From contig JAEYZO010000149.1 of the NCBI GenBank assembly GCA_023428035.1, positions 1 through 12,652 on the forward strand: a stretch of 12,652 nucleotides of DNA, read 5' to 3'. Both the position numbers and the translations under genes were made by a program. Each line of letters starts with the position of its first letter. Within the stretch, counting starts at the first letter, position 1. The notes under the pieces are model-generated. The model searched no databases, was not told the origin of the DNA, and saw nothing but the letters and a program-made list of their open reading frames with translations. The stretch is from Pseudomonadota bacterium (GTDB taxonomy: Bacteria; Myxococcota_A; Polyangia; Polyangiales; Ga0077539). Shown here piece after piece: positions 6,548 to 12,652 of this stretch.

Positions 6548-7090
6548 ATGCGCAGACGACGAATGGCCGCCGTCATTGGCAGCGCGCGGGTGACCGAGAC
6601 ACAGCGGGGCCTCGCGGAGGCGTTGGGCGAAGCCCTCGTCGACGTCGGGTTTCGAGTGATCACGGGGGGCCTCTCGGGCGTCATGGACGCGGCGCTCCGC
6701 GGGGCGCAGCGATCGGAGAGGTATCGGGAGGGCGACACCGTCGCGGTGCTGCCGGGCTACCGCCGTGAGGACGCCTCTGAGGCGGCGGACCTGGTGCTCA
6801 CCTCCGGGTTGGGGCACGCGCGAAACGTCGTGCTGGTCGCGTCGGCGGACGTCGTGCTCGCGATCGGAGGTCGCGCGGGGACCCTGAGCGAGCTGGCGCT
6901 CGCGTGGGAGATGAACCGACCGGTCATCGTCGTGGGACCGACCGAAGGCTGGGCTGACACCCTCGCGGGCAGCGCGGTCGACGACAGATTCCCCGCGAGG
7001 GTGCACGGCCCGTTGTCCGCCCGAGAAGCGGCGATGCTGGCGCAGCGGCTCGCGGAGCGCACGCAGTCGCCGACGGAGTTCTCCCGGTGA
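6548..7090 (+). CDS. LOG/TIGR00725-like Rossmann protein (SLOG superfamily), possible nucleotide phosphoribohydrolase
   Basis: This 180-aa protein has the SLOG Rossmann fold shared by LOG cytokinin-activating enzymes, molybdenum-cofactor carrier-like proteins and DprA. Visible motifs are the N-terminal AVIGSA strand-loop (8-13), TGGLSGVMDAALRGA (39-53), LPG (68-70), the LOG-type Arg in GHARN (R92), and GGRAGTLSE (107-115), which is the PGGxGTxxE motif with Ile in place of Pro and the Glu (E115) kept. In true LOG enzymes the Arg and Glu cleave nucleoside 5'-monophosphates into base and ribose 5-phosphate, so activity is possible but not shown. The ATG at 6548 has an AGAGGA box 4 nt upstream; the later ATG at 6563 has none. 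It is first in the operon, and its stop overlaps the next GTG by 4 nt. Confidence 0.85.
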   Translation: MRRRRMAAVIGSARVTETQRGLAEALGEALVDVGFRVITGGLSGVMDAALRGAQRSERYREGDTVAVLPGYRREDASEAADLVLTSGLGHARNVVLVASADVVLAIGGRAGTLSELALAWEMNRPVIVVGPTEGWADTLAGSAVDDRFPARVHGPLSAREAAMLAQRLAERTQSPTEFSR

Positions 7091-8004
7091 CGACCGCGCC
7101 GCTGGTGATCCTCTGTCTGCACCGGGTCTTGCGTCGAGACAGCCCCGGTGCGTGGCCCTACTTCCTCCGAGGGACCGCGATCACCCCCGAGGTGTTGCGG
7201 GCCCTGCTCGCCGGGCTGTGTCGCGCAGGCCGCTTCGTCGACGCGAGCGCGCCCCTCGATCCACGATCGCGGAGCGACGCGCCGCGGTTCTGGCTGACCT
7301 TCGATGACGGCTACGCCGATACGCGGACGACCGCACTTCCGATCCTCGAGGATTTCGGGGCGACCGCGACGGCGTTCGTGACCACCGGGGCCATCCTGGG
7401 AGACATCGACCTCCCCGCGGATCGCTGGAACGCAGTCGTGAGCTCGGCCCGGCGTGCGAGGGGGCGCGTCGCCTGGAACGACATCGCGTTCGACGCAGAC
7501 ACGACCAGCGACGAGGGCCGCGCGAAGTTGGCGATGGGCTGGGAGAGGGCGGCCTTCCTTCGCGCGGACGCGGCGAGCCAGGGCCGAGCGATCGAGGCGC
7601 TGGAGCGGGCGCTCGACGGTCACGGGGCCACGGCTCCGGGCCTCTACCTCGACCGTGACGACGTGCGGGACCTCACCCGGGCCGGGTGGGCCGTCGGCGG
7701 TCACGGCGCGACGCACGCGATCCTGCCCACCCTCGGCGCAGAGGAGCTCCAGGCGGAGCTGACGGCGATGGATGAGGGGCTGCGGCGACTGGGCGCCGCG
7801 CGCCCCGTCGCGTTCGCCTACCCCGACGGACAACGGTCCAGCGACGTCGAGCAGGCCCTCGCCACGCGCGGCGTCCCTCTCGCGGTGACCCTGGGTGCCA
7901 CGCCCGTCGCTCCTGAGCACGGTCGCCTGCGCCTCCCGCGCTTCGTCGTCCCGAACGACCCGACCTGGGTCGAGCGTTCACTCCTCCCGACGCTAGGGGC
8001 CTGA
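7087..8004 (+). CDS. Polysaccharide deacetylase family protein (NodB homology domain)
   Basis: This 305-aa carbohydrate esterase 4 type protein would remove N- or O-acetyl groups from a sugar with a divalent metal. The motifs are in order: TFDDGYAD (71-78, catalytic base Asp73 and metal ligand Asp74), HGATH (206-210, metal-binding histidines), and FAYPDG (243-248). The protein also opens with ILCLHRVLRR, a common start for this family. About 85 residues lie between the TFDDGYAD strand region and the second motif helix (roughly 105-190), a longer and helical insert than in minimal NodB domains. No signal peptide is evident, so it probably acts in the cytoplasm on a precursor. The GTG start forms a GTGA overlap with the previous stop, indicating translational coupling. 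Confidence 0.88.
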   Translation: MTTAPLVILCLHRVLRRDSPGAWPYFLRGTAITPEVLRALLAGLCRAGRFVDASAPLDPRSRSDAPRFWLTFDDGYADTRTTALPILEDFGATATAFVTTGAILGDIDLPADRWNAVVSSARRARGRVAWNDIAFDADTTSDEGRAKLAMGWERAAFLRADAASQGRAIEALERALDGHGATAPGLYLDRDDVRDLTRAGWAVGGHGATHAILPTLGAEELQAELTAMDEGLRRLGAARPVAFAYPDGQRSSDVEQALATRGVPLAVTLGATPVAPEHGRLRLPRFVVPNDPTWVERSLLPTLGA

Positions 8005-8005
8005 G

Positions 8006-8812
8006 ATGTGGGACGAGTCCGCGTGGGAGGCGCTCGTCGGCGCGTGGGTCTACGCGTCGCCCTCGCGCGAGGCGCGCGCGCTCGAGCGACGAGCCGTGGT
8101 GTCGTCGATCGAGGACCTCCTCGAGGGACAGGGCTTCACCGTCGCGTCGGTGGGAGACGCGAGCGCGCCGACGCTGGTGGCACGCCGCGCGGCGACCTCA
8201 GGCGGCGCGTCCATCGCGGTCTACAATCACTACGACGTCGAACCCGCCGGCGCCGGGTGGTCGACGGAGCCTCGGCGGCTCACGCTCCGAGAGGGGCGGT
8301 ACTACGGCCGCGGAGTGGCGGACAACCTCGGGGCGTTGGCGCTGCGACTGCTCGCGACGCGCGACGCGCGCAGCGCGCCGGAGATCCTATGGGTGATCGA
8401 GGGCGAGGAGGAGCTCGGTTCGCCCTCGTTGAGCGCGGTTCGGACCGAGACCGCAGCGCGCCGACCGGCGATGTGGGTCGACGAGACGGGGTTCTTCGAG
8501 TCGCCGCGGGCGCAGCGCCTCTTGTCGGTGAACGGGGACGACGGCGTCGCGGCGCGCGCGATCGACGCGATCACGGGCCGGGCCGCGCTGCACGGGGTGA
8601 CCGTCGCGACAGAGTCGCGGCGGATGAACCGCGTCTCACCCGACGGGCGGACCAGCGTGGAGTCATTGATGGACGGCGTCGCGTACCTCGCGCTCGGGCC
8701 GAACGACGCGGACGCACGAATTCATCGGGCGGACGAGTCCTTGCCGCGATGGTCGCTGCGCCTGAGCGCGGAGCAGTGGGTCGAGCTCCTCGAGGCGCTC
8801 GGCGGGAGGTGA
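8006..8812 (+). CDS. M20-family metallopeptidase-like protein, apparently without the lid domain
   Basis: This 268-aa protein has every zinc-site motif of M20 peptidases: H75 and D77 in NHYDVEPA, the bridging D106 in GRGVADNLG, the catalytic pair E135/E136 in EGEEELGS, D159 in WVDETG, and the final H240 in a GPND....IHRADE context. Family members are usually about 370-480 aa because a lid/dimerisation domain of about 110 residues sits between the D159 and H240 equivalents. Here only 80 residues separate them, so that domain is missing. The usual Lys after the bridging Asp (DxKG) is Leu108. The substrate is therefore hard to guess; hydrolysis of an amide or peptide on a small biosynthetic intermediate is an inference. 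It starts 1 nt after the deacetylase stop, with an AGGGG box upstream. Confidence 0.82.
   Translation: MWDESAWEALVGAWVYASPSREARALERRAVVSSIEDLLEGQGFTVASVGDASAPTLVARRAATSGGASIAVYNHYDVEPAGAGWSTEPRRLTLREGRYYGRGVADNLGALALRLLATRDARSAPEILWVIEGEEELGSPSLSAVRTETAARRPAMWVDETGFFESPRAQRLLSVNGDDGVAARAIDAITGRAALHGVTVATESRRMNRVSPDGRTSVESLMDGVAYLALGPNDADARIHRADESLPRWSLRLSAEQWVELLEALGGR
8804..8811 (+). promoter_or_regulatory. Ribosome binding site of the carbamoyltransferase
   Basis: GGGAGGTG covers the last codons of the M20-like gene and ends 3 nt before the GTG at 8815. It fixes a GTG start in a frame that is open, but not coding-like, back to 8008. Confidence 0.6.
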
Positions 8813-8814
8813 GG

Positions 8815-10386
8815 GTGAAGGTCATCGCGTTCCACGTGAAGCACGACGCTTCGGTGGCCGTGGCTCAAGACGGCGTGCTGCTCGCCGTCCTCGAGCTCGA
8901 GCGACTGTTCGGTGAGCGGTATTTCGCCAGCTCGAGCGACCTCGGGGTCTTCGAGCGGCAGTGGCGAGGAGCCGTGGAGGCCGTCATCGCCTTCACTGGC
9001 ATCGACCGCTTCGACGTCGCCGTGACGAGCTGGGTACCACCGACCGAGCGTGGGGTCCTCAAGCGGCTGGTGTCCGCCGCGGAGTGGCGTCGCGCGGACC
9101 ATCACCGATGCCACGCGCTGCACGGTCACTGCGACTCGCCCTTCGAGCGATCCCTGGTTCTGTCGTTCGACGGAGGAGGCAACGACGGGACCTTTCGGGT
9201 GTTCACGGTAGACGCCGAGGGCGCGAACGCGATCGCGAGGCGACCGCTGAACCTCGGGACGGCGTTCCGCGTCCTGGCGACGACCATGCCCGAAGTCACG
9301 GGTCGTCGGCCTCAACCGAGCCGGGGCGACCTCGCGCTCGCCGGGAAGCTGATGGCCTACGCGGCCCTCGGTCAGACCCGAGAAGAGTGGCGGCCCGCCC
9401 TCGTCGAGCATTTCGAACACTTCCAGGAGCCTGCGCAGGCCCTCGACGCCCTGTCCGAGGCCACGGGCCTGGAGCTCGAGAGCGACTCCCTCGACCCTCA
9501 GGACGCGCGCGACCTGGCGGCCACCGCGCAGTCGGCCTTCGTCCAGATCGTCCAGCGTGAGCTGATGGCCTTTCGGGGCGTGCCCCACGACGGCCTCGTG
9601 CTGACGGGCGGCTGCGCGCTCAACGTCGTGGCGAACGAGGCCGTGCGCGGCGGGTGGGCGCGTCCCGTACACGTGCCGCCCGCGCCGAACGACGCCGGGA
9701 TCAGCGTCGGGGCCCTGTGGACGGTGGAGCGGCCGAGGAGCGCGCCGAGCGTCTTCAGCGGGCTCCCGCTGGTCATGGACATCTCACCGCGAGAGCTCGA
9801 ACGGCGCGGCGCGGTTTGGTGCGACGTCCACGAACTCGCCGGGGTGATCGCGTCGGGCGCGGTGGTCGGTGTCGCGCACGATCGGGCCGAGCACGGGCCG
9901 CGCGCGCTCGGTCACCGCTCGATCCTCGCCCTCGCGCGGGACGAGGGCGTGCGCCGACGCGTGAACGAGGAGATCAAATCGCGGGAGTGGTACCGCCCGG
10001 TGGCGCCGGTCGTGCGCGTGGGGGACGTCGAGCGGTGGTTCGGCGCCCGGGTCGAGTCGCCGTACATGTCCTTCGCCCCGAGGGTGCGCGGAGACATGGC
10101 CGCCCGCGCGCCCGCGGCCCGTCACGTCGACGGGACCGCGCGCGTGCAGACCACGCGGCCCGGAGAGTTCCTCCACCGCCTCCTCGACGCGATGGCGGAG
10201 CGCGGCGTCGAGCCCGTGCTCGTGAACACCTCGTTCAACGTCCGCGCGCGGCCGCTCGTCCACCGGGCGAGCGAGGCGCTCGCGGCCCTCGACGAGACCA
10301 CGCTCGACCACGCGTGGATCGAGGGCTGGCTGGTCTCTCGCGTCGGAGCCCACGCGCGGGCGAGCGTGGAGCGCGGCCGTGGGTGA
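8815..10386 (+). CDS. O-carbamoyltransferase of the NodU/CmcH/TobZ family
   Basis: This 523-aa enzyme would use carbamoyl phosphate and ATP to make carbamoyl-adenylate and then carbamoylate a hydroxyl group, as in Nod factor, cephamycin or tobramycin pathways. The N-terminal Kae1-like domain shows HVKHDASVAVAQDG (7-20), the metal-binding DHHRCHALHGH (95-105), SFDGGGNDG (117-125), LTGGCALNVVANE (263-275) and PNDAGISVGAL (291-301). The C-terminal YrdC-like domain shows VGVAHDRAEHGPRALGHRSI (351-370), REWYRPVAPVV, ARHVDGTARVQTT (435-447) and VNTSFNV (470-476). Length is close to the family norm. One oddity is that the usual GEP after NTSFNxx reads ARP (478-480). The strong RBS and the homology start fix the GTG at 8815, 2 nt after the previous stop. 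The target is probably a sugar made by this operon. Confidence 0.92.
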   Translation: MKVIAFHVKHDASVAVAQDGVLLAVLELERLFGERYFASSSDLGVFERQWRGAVEAVIAFTGIDRFDVAVTSWVPPTERGVLKRLVSAAEWRRADHHRCHALHGHCDSPFERSLVLSFDGGGNDGTFRVFTVDAEGANAIARRPLNLGTAFRVLATTMPEVTGRRPQPSRGDLALAGKLMAYAALGQTREEWRPALVEHFEHFQEPAQALDALSEATGLELESDSLDPQDARDLAATAQSAFVQIVQRELMAFRGVPHDGLVLTGGCALNVVANEAVRGGWARPVHVPPAPNDAGISVGALWTVERPRSAPSVFSGLPLVMDISPRELERRGAVWCDVHELAGVIASGAVVGVAHDRAEHGPRALGHRSILALARDEGVRRRVNEEIKSREWYRPVAPVVRVGDVERWFGARVESPYMSFAPRVRGDMAARAPAARHVDGTARVQTTRPGEFLHRLLDAMAERGVEPVLVNTSFNVRARPLVHRASEALAALDETTLDHAWIEGWLVSRVGAHARASVERGRG

Positions 10387-11506
10387 GCGTCCGCTGCGCC
10401 TGCTGTGCGACGCGAACCCGATGGCGTACGGGTCGAGCGGCGCGCTGCTCGCGATTCTCGACCACGTCGACGCCGAGGCCGTCGCGATGGTGCGACCGCC
10501 GACGGACGAGATCCTCTCCGTCGACCCCGCGGTGCGAGAGTGCCTCGCGGTGGACGTCAAGGACGCGCGCTCGGTGGCGGCGCTCCTCGACGCGCGTTGC
10601 TTCGACGCGGCGCTCGTGGTCGCGAACCGCAACAACCTCGACCTCTACCACGAGCGGGGCCTGCCGACCTTCTTCGTCGACTGCCTCTTCTGGTACGGCG
10701 GGGAGAAGGAGCACCCGGTCTGGGACTCCGCCGCGGGCGCGTTCGTCCAGGATTTTCCCGGTGTCGAGGCTCGCGTCGCGGGGCTCCGAGCGTCGCGGAG
10801 GCCGACCGTCGTCGGCGCGATCATCCGCGCGCCGTCGCGCTCGCCCGAGCGCCGGGGGACCTTCGTGAACCTCGGTGGGGTGCGGTCGCGCTTCATCGAC
10901 GACGCGGGGGCGCTTCCGTTCCTCGCCGTCGTCCGCGAGGCCCTGACCTCCGCGTCGCTCCTCGAAGACGATGGACCCGTGGTCGTCGCGTGCGGCGCCG
11001 CCGCGGCGAGCGCGCTCTCGGCCTCACTCCCGCCTCGGTTCCTCCCCGCGTCGCTCTCCCCTTGGAGCTGCCTTCGGGCCATGGCTCGAGCAGCGAGGGT
11101 GCTGACCGCCCCGGGCCTCAACGCGGTGTGCGAAGCCCTCGCTTGCGACGTGCCCCTCGCGTTCCTGCCGCCGCAGAACCCCTCGCAGGTGCACCAACTC
11201 GCTGTGTACGAGCGAGCGGGCCTCGTAGGCCCCGGGCTCAACCTCGACGCCATCGCGCCGGAGGTGGGGGCGTTCCATCTCTGCGATGACGAATCGACGG
11301 CGACGGAGCGTGTGCGCGCTGCGCTCGCCGCGATCGCGAGCGACCCGGCGCGCAGGGCCCGCGTGGCCGCGCGTGTGGCGCTCTCGGCGAGGGAGGCCGC
11401 GTCCACGGAGCGCGCGGAGGCGCGAAGGGTGTTCTGGGCGCGCTACGGACGACCGGGCGCGTCAGAGGTGGGGGAGTTCATCCGTCGGTGGTGGCGATGC
11501 CAGTGA
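10379..11506 (+). CDS. GT-B-fold glycosyltransferase-like protein resembling cytosylglucuronate synthases
   Basis: This 375-aa protein opens with LRLLCDANPMAYGSSGALLAI, a Rossmann strand plus glycine-rich loop and helix, followed by LPTFFVDCLFWYGGE (about 96-110). Near the C-terminus are TAPGLNAVCEALACDVPLAF and LPPQNPSQVHQL (about 262-275), which look like the sugar-nucleotide-binding half of MurG-like GT-B enzymes. From memory, the GSSGALLAIL loop, the VD(S/C)L segment and the PGL...LPPQN.SQ motif recall the (hydroxymethyl)cytosylglucuronate synthase group, which joins a free pyrimidine base to a UDP-sugar; this is tentative. The C-terminal third is a long Ala/Arg helix region. The GTG start overlaps the carbamoyltransferase end by 8 nt, with a GGAG box upstream. 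Confidence 0.75.
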   Translation: MGERPLRLLCDANPMAYGSSGALLAILDHVDAEAVAMVRPPTDEILSVDPAVRECLAVDVKDARSVAALLDARCFDAALVVANRNNLDLYHERGLPTFFVDCLFWYGGEKEHPVWDSAAGAFVQDFPGVEARVAGLRASRRPTVVGAIIRAPSRSPERRGTFVNLGGVRSRFIDDAGALPFLAVVREALTSASLLEDDGPVVVACGAAAASALSASLPPRFLPASLSPWSCLRAMARAARVLTAPGLNAVCEALACDVPLAFLPPQNPSQVHQLAVYERAGLVGPGLNLDAIAPEVGAFHLCDDESTATERVRAALAAIASDPARRARVAARVALSAREAASTERAEARRVFWARYGRPGASEVGEFIRRWWRCQ

Positions 11507-12652
11507 CCGTGAACCTGACCGTCGTGGTCCCTACCACCGGCGAGCGCGTGTCGGAGCTCGCGCGCGCGCTGTCTTCGGTGGCCGCCCAGACGCTCCAGCC
11601 CCAGGCGGTGCTCGTCGTCGTCGACGGCGATGAGGCCACGCGACGCGCGGTCGCGGCGCGCCTGAGGGACAGCGTAGACCGAGTGCTGCACACGGGGTCC
11701 CGTCGAGGCGTCAGCGCCGCGCGGAACCTCGGCGCGCGCGCGGCGACAACGCCGATGCTCGCGTTCCTCGACGACGACGACCGGTGGAAGCCCTCGCACC
11801 TGGAGCGCGCGTTCGCGGAGGGTGAGGACGTCGACATCGTCCTCTCGGCCTTCGAGAAGCACAACGCGGAGGGGGTCCACCTGGAGAAGGTCCCTCCTCC
11901 ACGGCTCCGCGCAGAGGACTTCTTCACTCGGAACCCCGGGCTCCGCGGGAGCAACCTCGTCGTCCGCGCCGAGGTCTTCGCTCGGGTCGGAGGCTTCGAC
12001 GAAGGCTTCCCTTCCTTCAACGACGTCGACTTCGGCGCTCGCGTGTTCGCGCTGCCCGGTTTGAGGTACCGCGCCGTCTCCGCGCCGACGGTGGAGTACT
12101 ACGCGCACCAGGGCGACCGTCTCTCGAAGCGAGGCGCGGCGACGGTGGCGCCCGGGCTCCGAGCGTTTCTGACGCGGTACGGCGCGGCGATGTCCGAATC
12201 GCAGCTCGATCTCGCGGTGCAGAGGGCCATGCAGCACTGGGGCATCAACGCGCGCTCGCCGCAGTTCGGAGACACCGCGAAATCGCTGCCGGCGCTCGAC
12301 GCCGCGGTGCTCGACGCCGTCGCCGCAGGCGACGACGCGGTAGACGCCGCCCTCGACGCCGCGAGGAGGGCTTGCCAGCGGGCATCGAGCGCAGCCGGGG
12401 CGTGGAGCCTCGAAAGGCTCCGCGTGGTGGTGATCACGACCGACTCGCCCGGCCGCGTCGAGGGCTTGATCGAGTCCCTCCGGCAGGCTCGGCGCGAAGC
12501 GGGGTGGGCGACGCCAGGGCGCGGCCCTCGGCTCGAATTGCTCTGCGTAGAGAACGACACTCAGAGCGAGGTCGTGCGCGCGCGACGGCGGTACCTCGCT
12601 GCGGTTCCTGACGAGGAGATCGCCGTCACGGTGCTCGAGGTCTCACCAGAGC
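11497..12652 (+). CDS. Family 2 glycosyltransferase with apparent second GT-A domain, cut by the window end
   Basis: At least 385 residues are readable and no stop is reached before the window ends. The N-terminal GT-A domain (about 5-215) shows NLTVVVPTTGE (6-16), VLVVVDGDEA (38-47), RRGVSAARNLGARAATTP (69-86), the metal-binding DDDD (92-95), and GGFDEGFPSFNDVDFGAR (165-182), where family members usually have (E)DxD near the catalytic base. A helical Ala/Asp-rich linker (about 220-305) follows. Then LRVVVITTDSPGRVEGLIESL (308-328) and LELLCVENDT (346-355) look like the first strand-helix and second strand of another GT2 domain. The ATG at 11497 overlaps the previous gene by 10 nt; a GTG at 11503 (4-nt overlap) is an alternative. 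It likely adds a sugar during assembly of the operon's product. Confidence 0.85.
   Translation, partial: MPVTVNLTVVVPTTGERVSELARALSSVAAQTLQPQAVLVVVDGDEATRRAVAARLRDSVDRVLHTGSRRGVSAARNLGARAATTPMLAFLDDDDRWKPSHLERAFAEGEDVDIVLSAFEKHNAEGVHLEKVPPPRLRAEDFFTRNPGLRGSNLVVRAEVFARVGGFDEGFPSFNDVDFGARVFALPGLRYRAVSAPTVEYYAHQGDRLSKRGAATVAPGLRAFLTRYGAAMSESQLDLAVQRAMQHWGINARSPQFGDTAKSLPALDAAVLDAVAAGDDAVDAALDAARRACQRASSAAGAWSLERLRVVVITTDSPGRVEGLIESLRQARREAGWATPGRGPRLELLCVENDTQSEVVRARRRYLAAVPDEEIAVTVLEVSPE

Noticed and set aside
8008..8814. Upstream part of the carbamoyltransferase frame
   Set aside because: It is Arg-rich and out of frame with the M20-like gene, whose motifs are intact. The RBS and family homology start at 8815.
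9654..10868. 404-codon plus-strand frame across the carbamoyltransferase/GT junction
   Set aside because: Its composition is nearly all Arg, Ala, Gly and Ser. The two overlapping real frames carry family motifs.

Overview
The window is very GC-rich, with third codon positions almost always G or C. It carries a long Asp/Thr/Ala-linked surface lipoprotein with FG-GAP/VCBS repeats and a CARDB end. Together these suggest a delta-proteobacterial lineage such as Myxococcota (Polyangiales-like). That is an inference from style; no marker gene for taxonomy is present.

Layout. Bases 1-174 hold strong palindromes and a candidate promoter. An FG-GAP/CARDB lipoprotein (175-2244, +) converges on a PLP-dependent class I/II aminotransferase (2306-3511, -), with a hairpin between them. 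A small basic protein of unknown function (3717-4058, +) is followed by a stand-alone LeuA/homocitrate-synthase-like DRE-TIM enzyme (4091-5335, +), whose promoter geometry predicts a leaderless mRNA. The 3' end of that gene overlaps, tail to tail, a membrane anti-sigma-like protein (5320-5775, -). This protein is co-transcribed with an ECF sigma factor (5757-6359, -), which has a plausible ECF-type promoter at its front.

Divergent from the sigma gene is a tightly packed operon (6548 to beyond the right edge). Junctions are 4-nt overlap, 1-nt gap, 2-nt gap, 8-nt overlap and 10-nt overlap. It encodes a LOG/TIGR00725-like nucleotide-binding protein, a NodB-type polysaccharide deacetylase, an unusually short M20 peptidase-like protein that seems to lack the lid domain, a full NodU/CmcH/TobZ-type O-carbamoyltransferase, a GT-B-like glycosyltransferase resembling cytosylglucuronate synthases, and a GT2 glycosyltransferase that appears to begin a second GT-A domain before the window ends.

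The gene set looks like a locus that builds and decorates (deacetylates, carbamoylates, glycosylates) a saccharide or glycosylated small molecule. The mix of a lidless M20 enzyme, a nucleotide phosphoribohydrolase-like protein and a cytosylglucuronate-synthase-like transferase does not match a pathway I know. This operon is the best candidate for an undescribed system in the window. The divergent ECF sigma/anti-sigma pair may regulate it, but no matching ECF promoter with correct spacing was found on the operon side.
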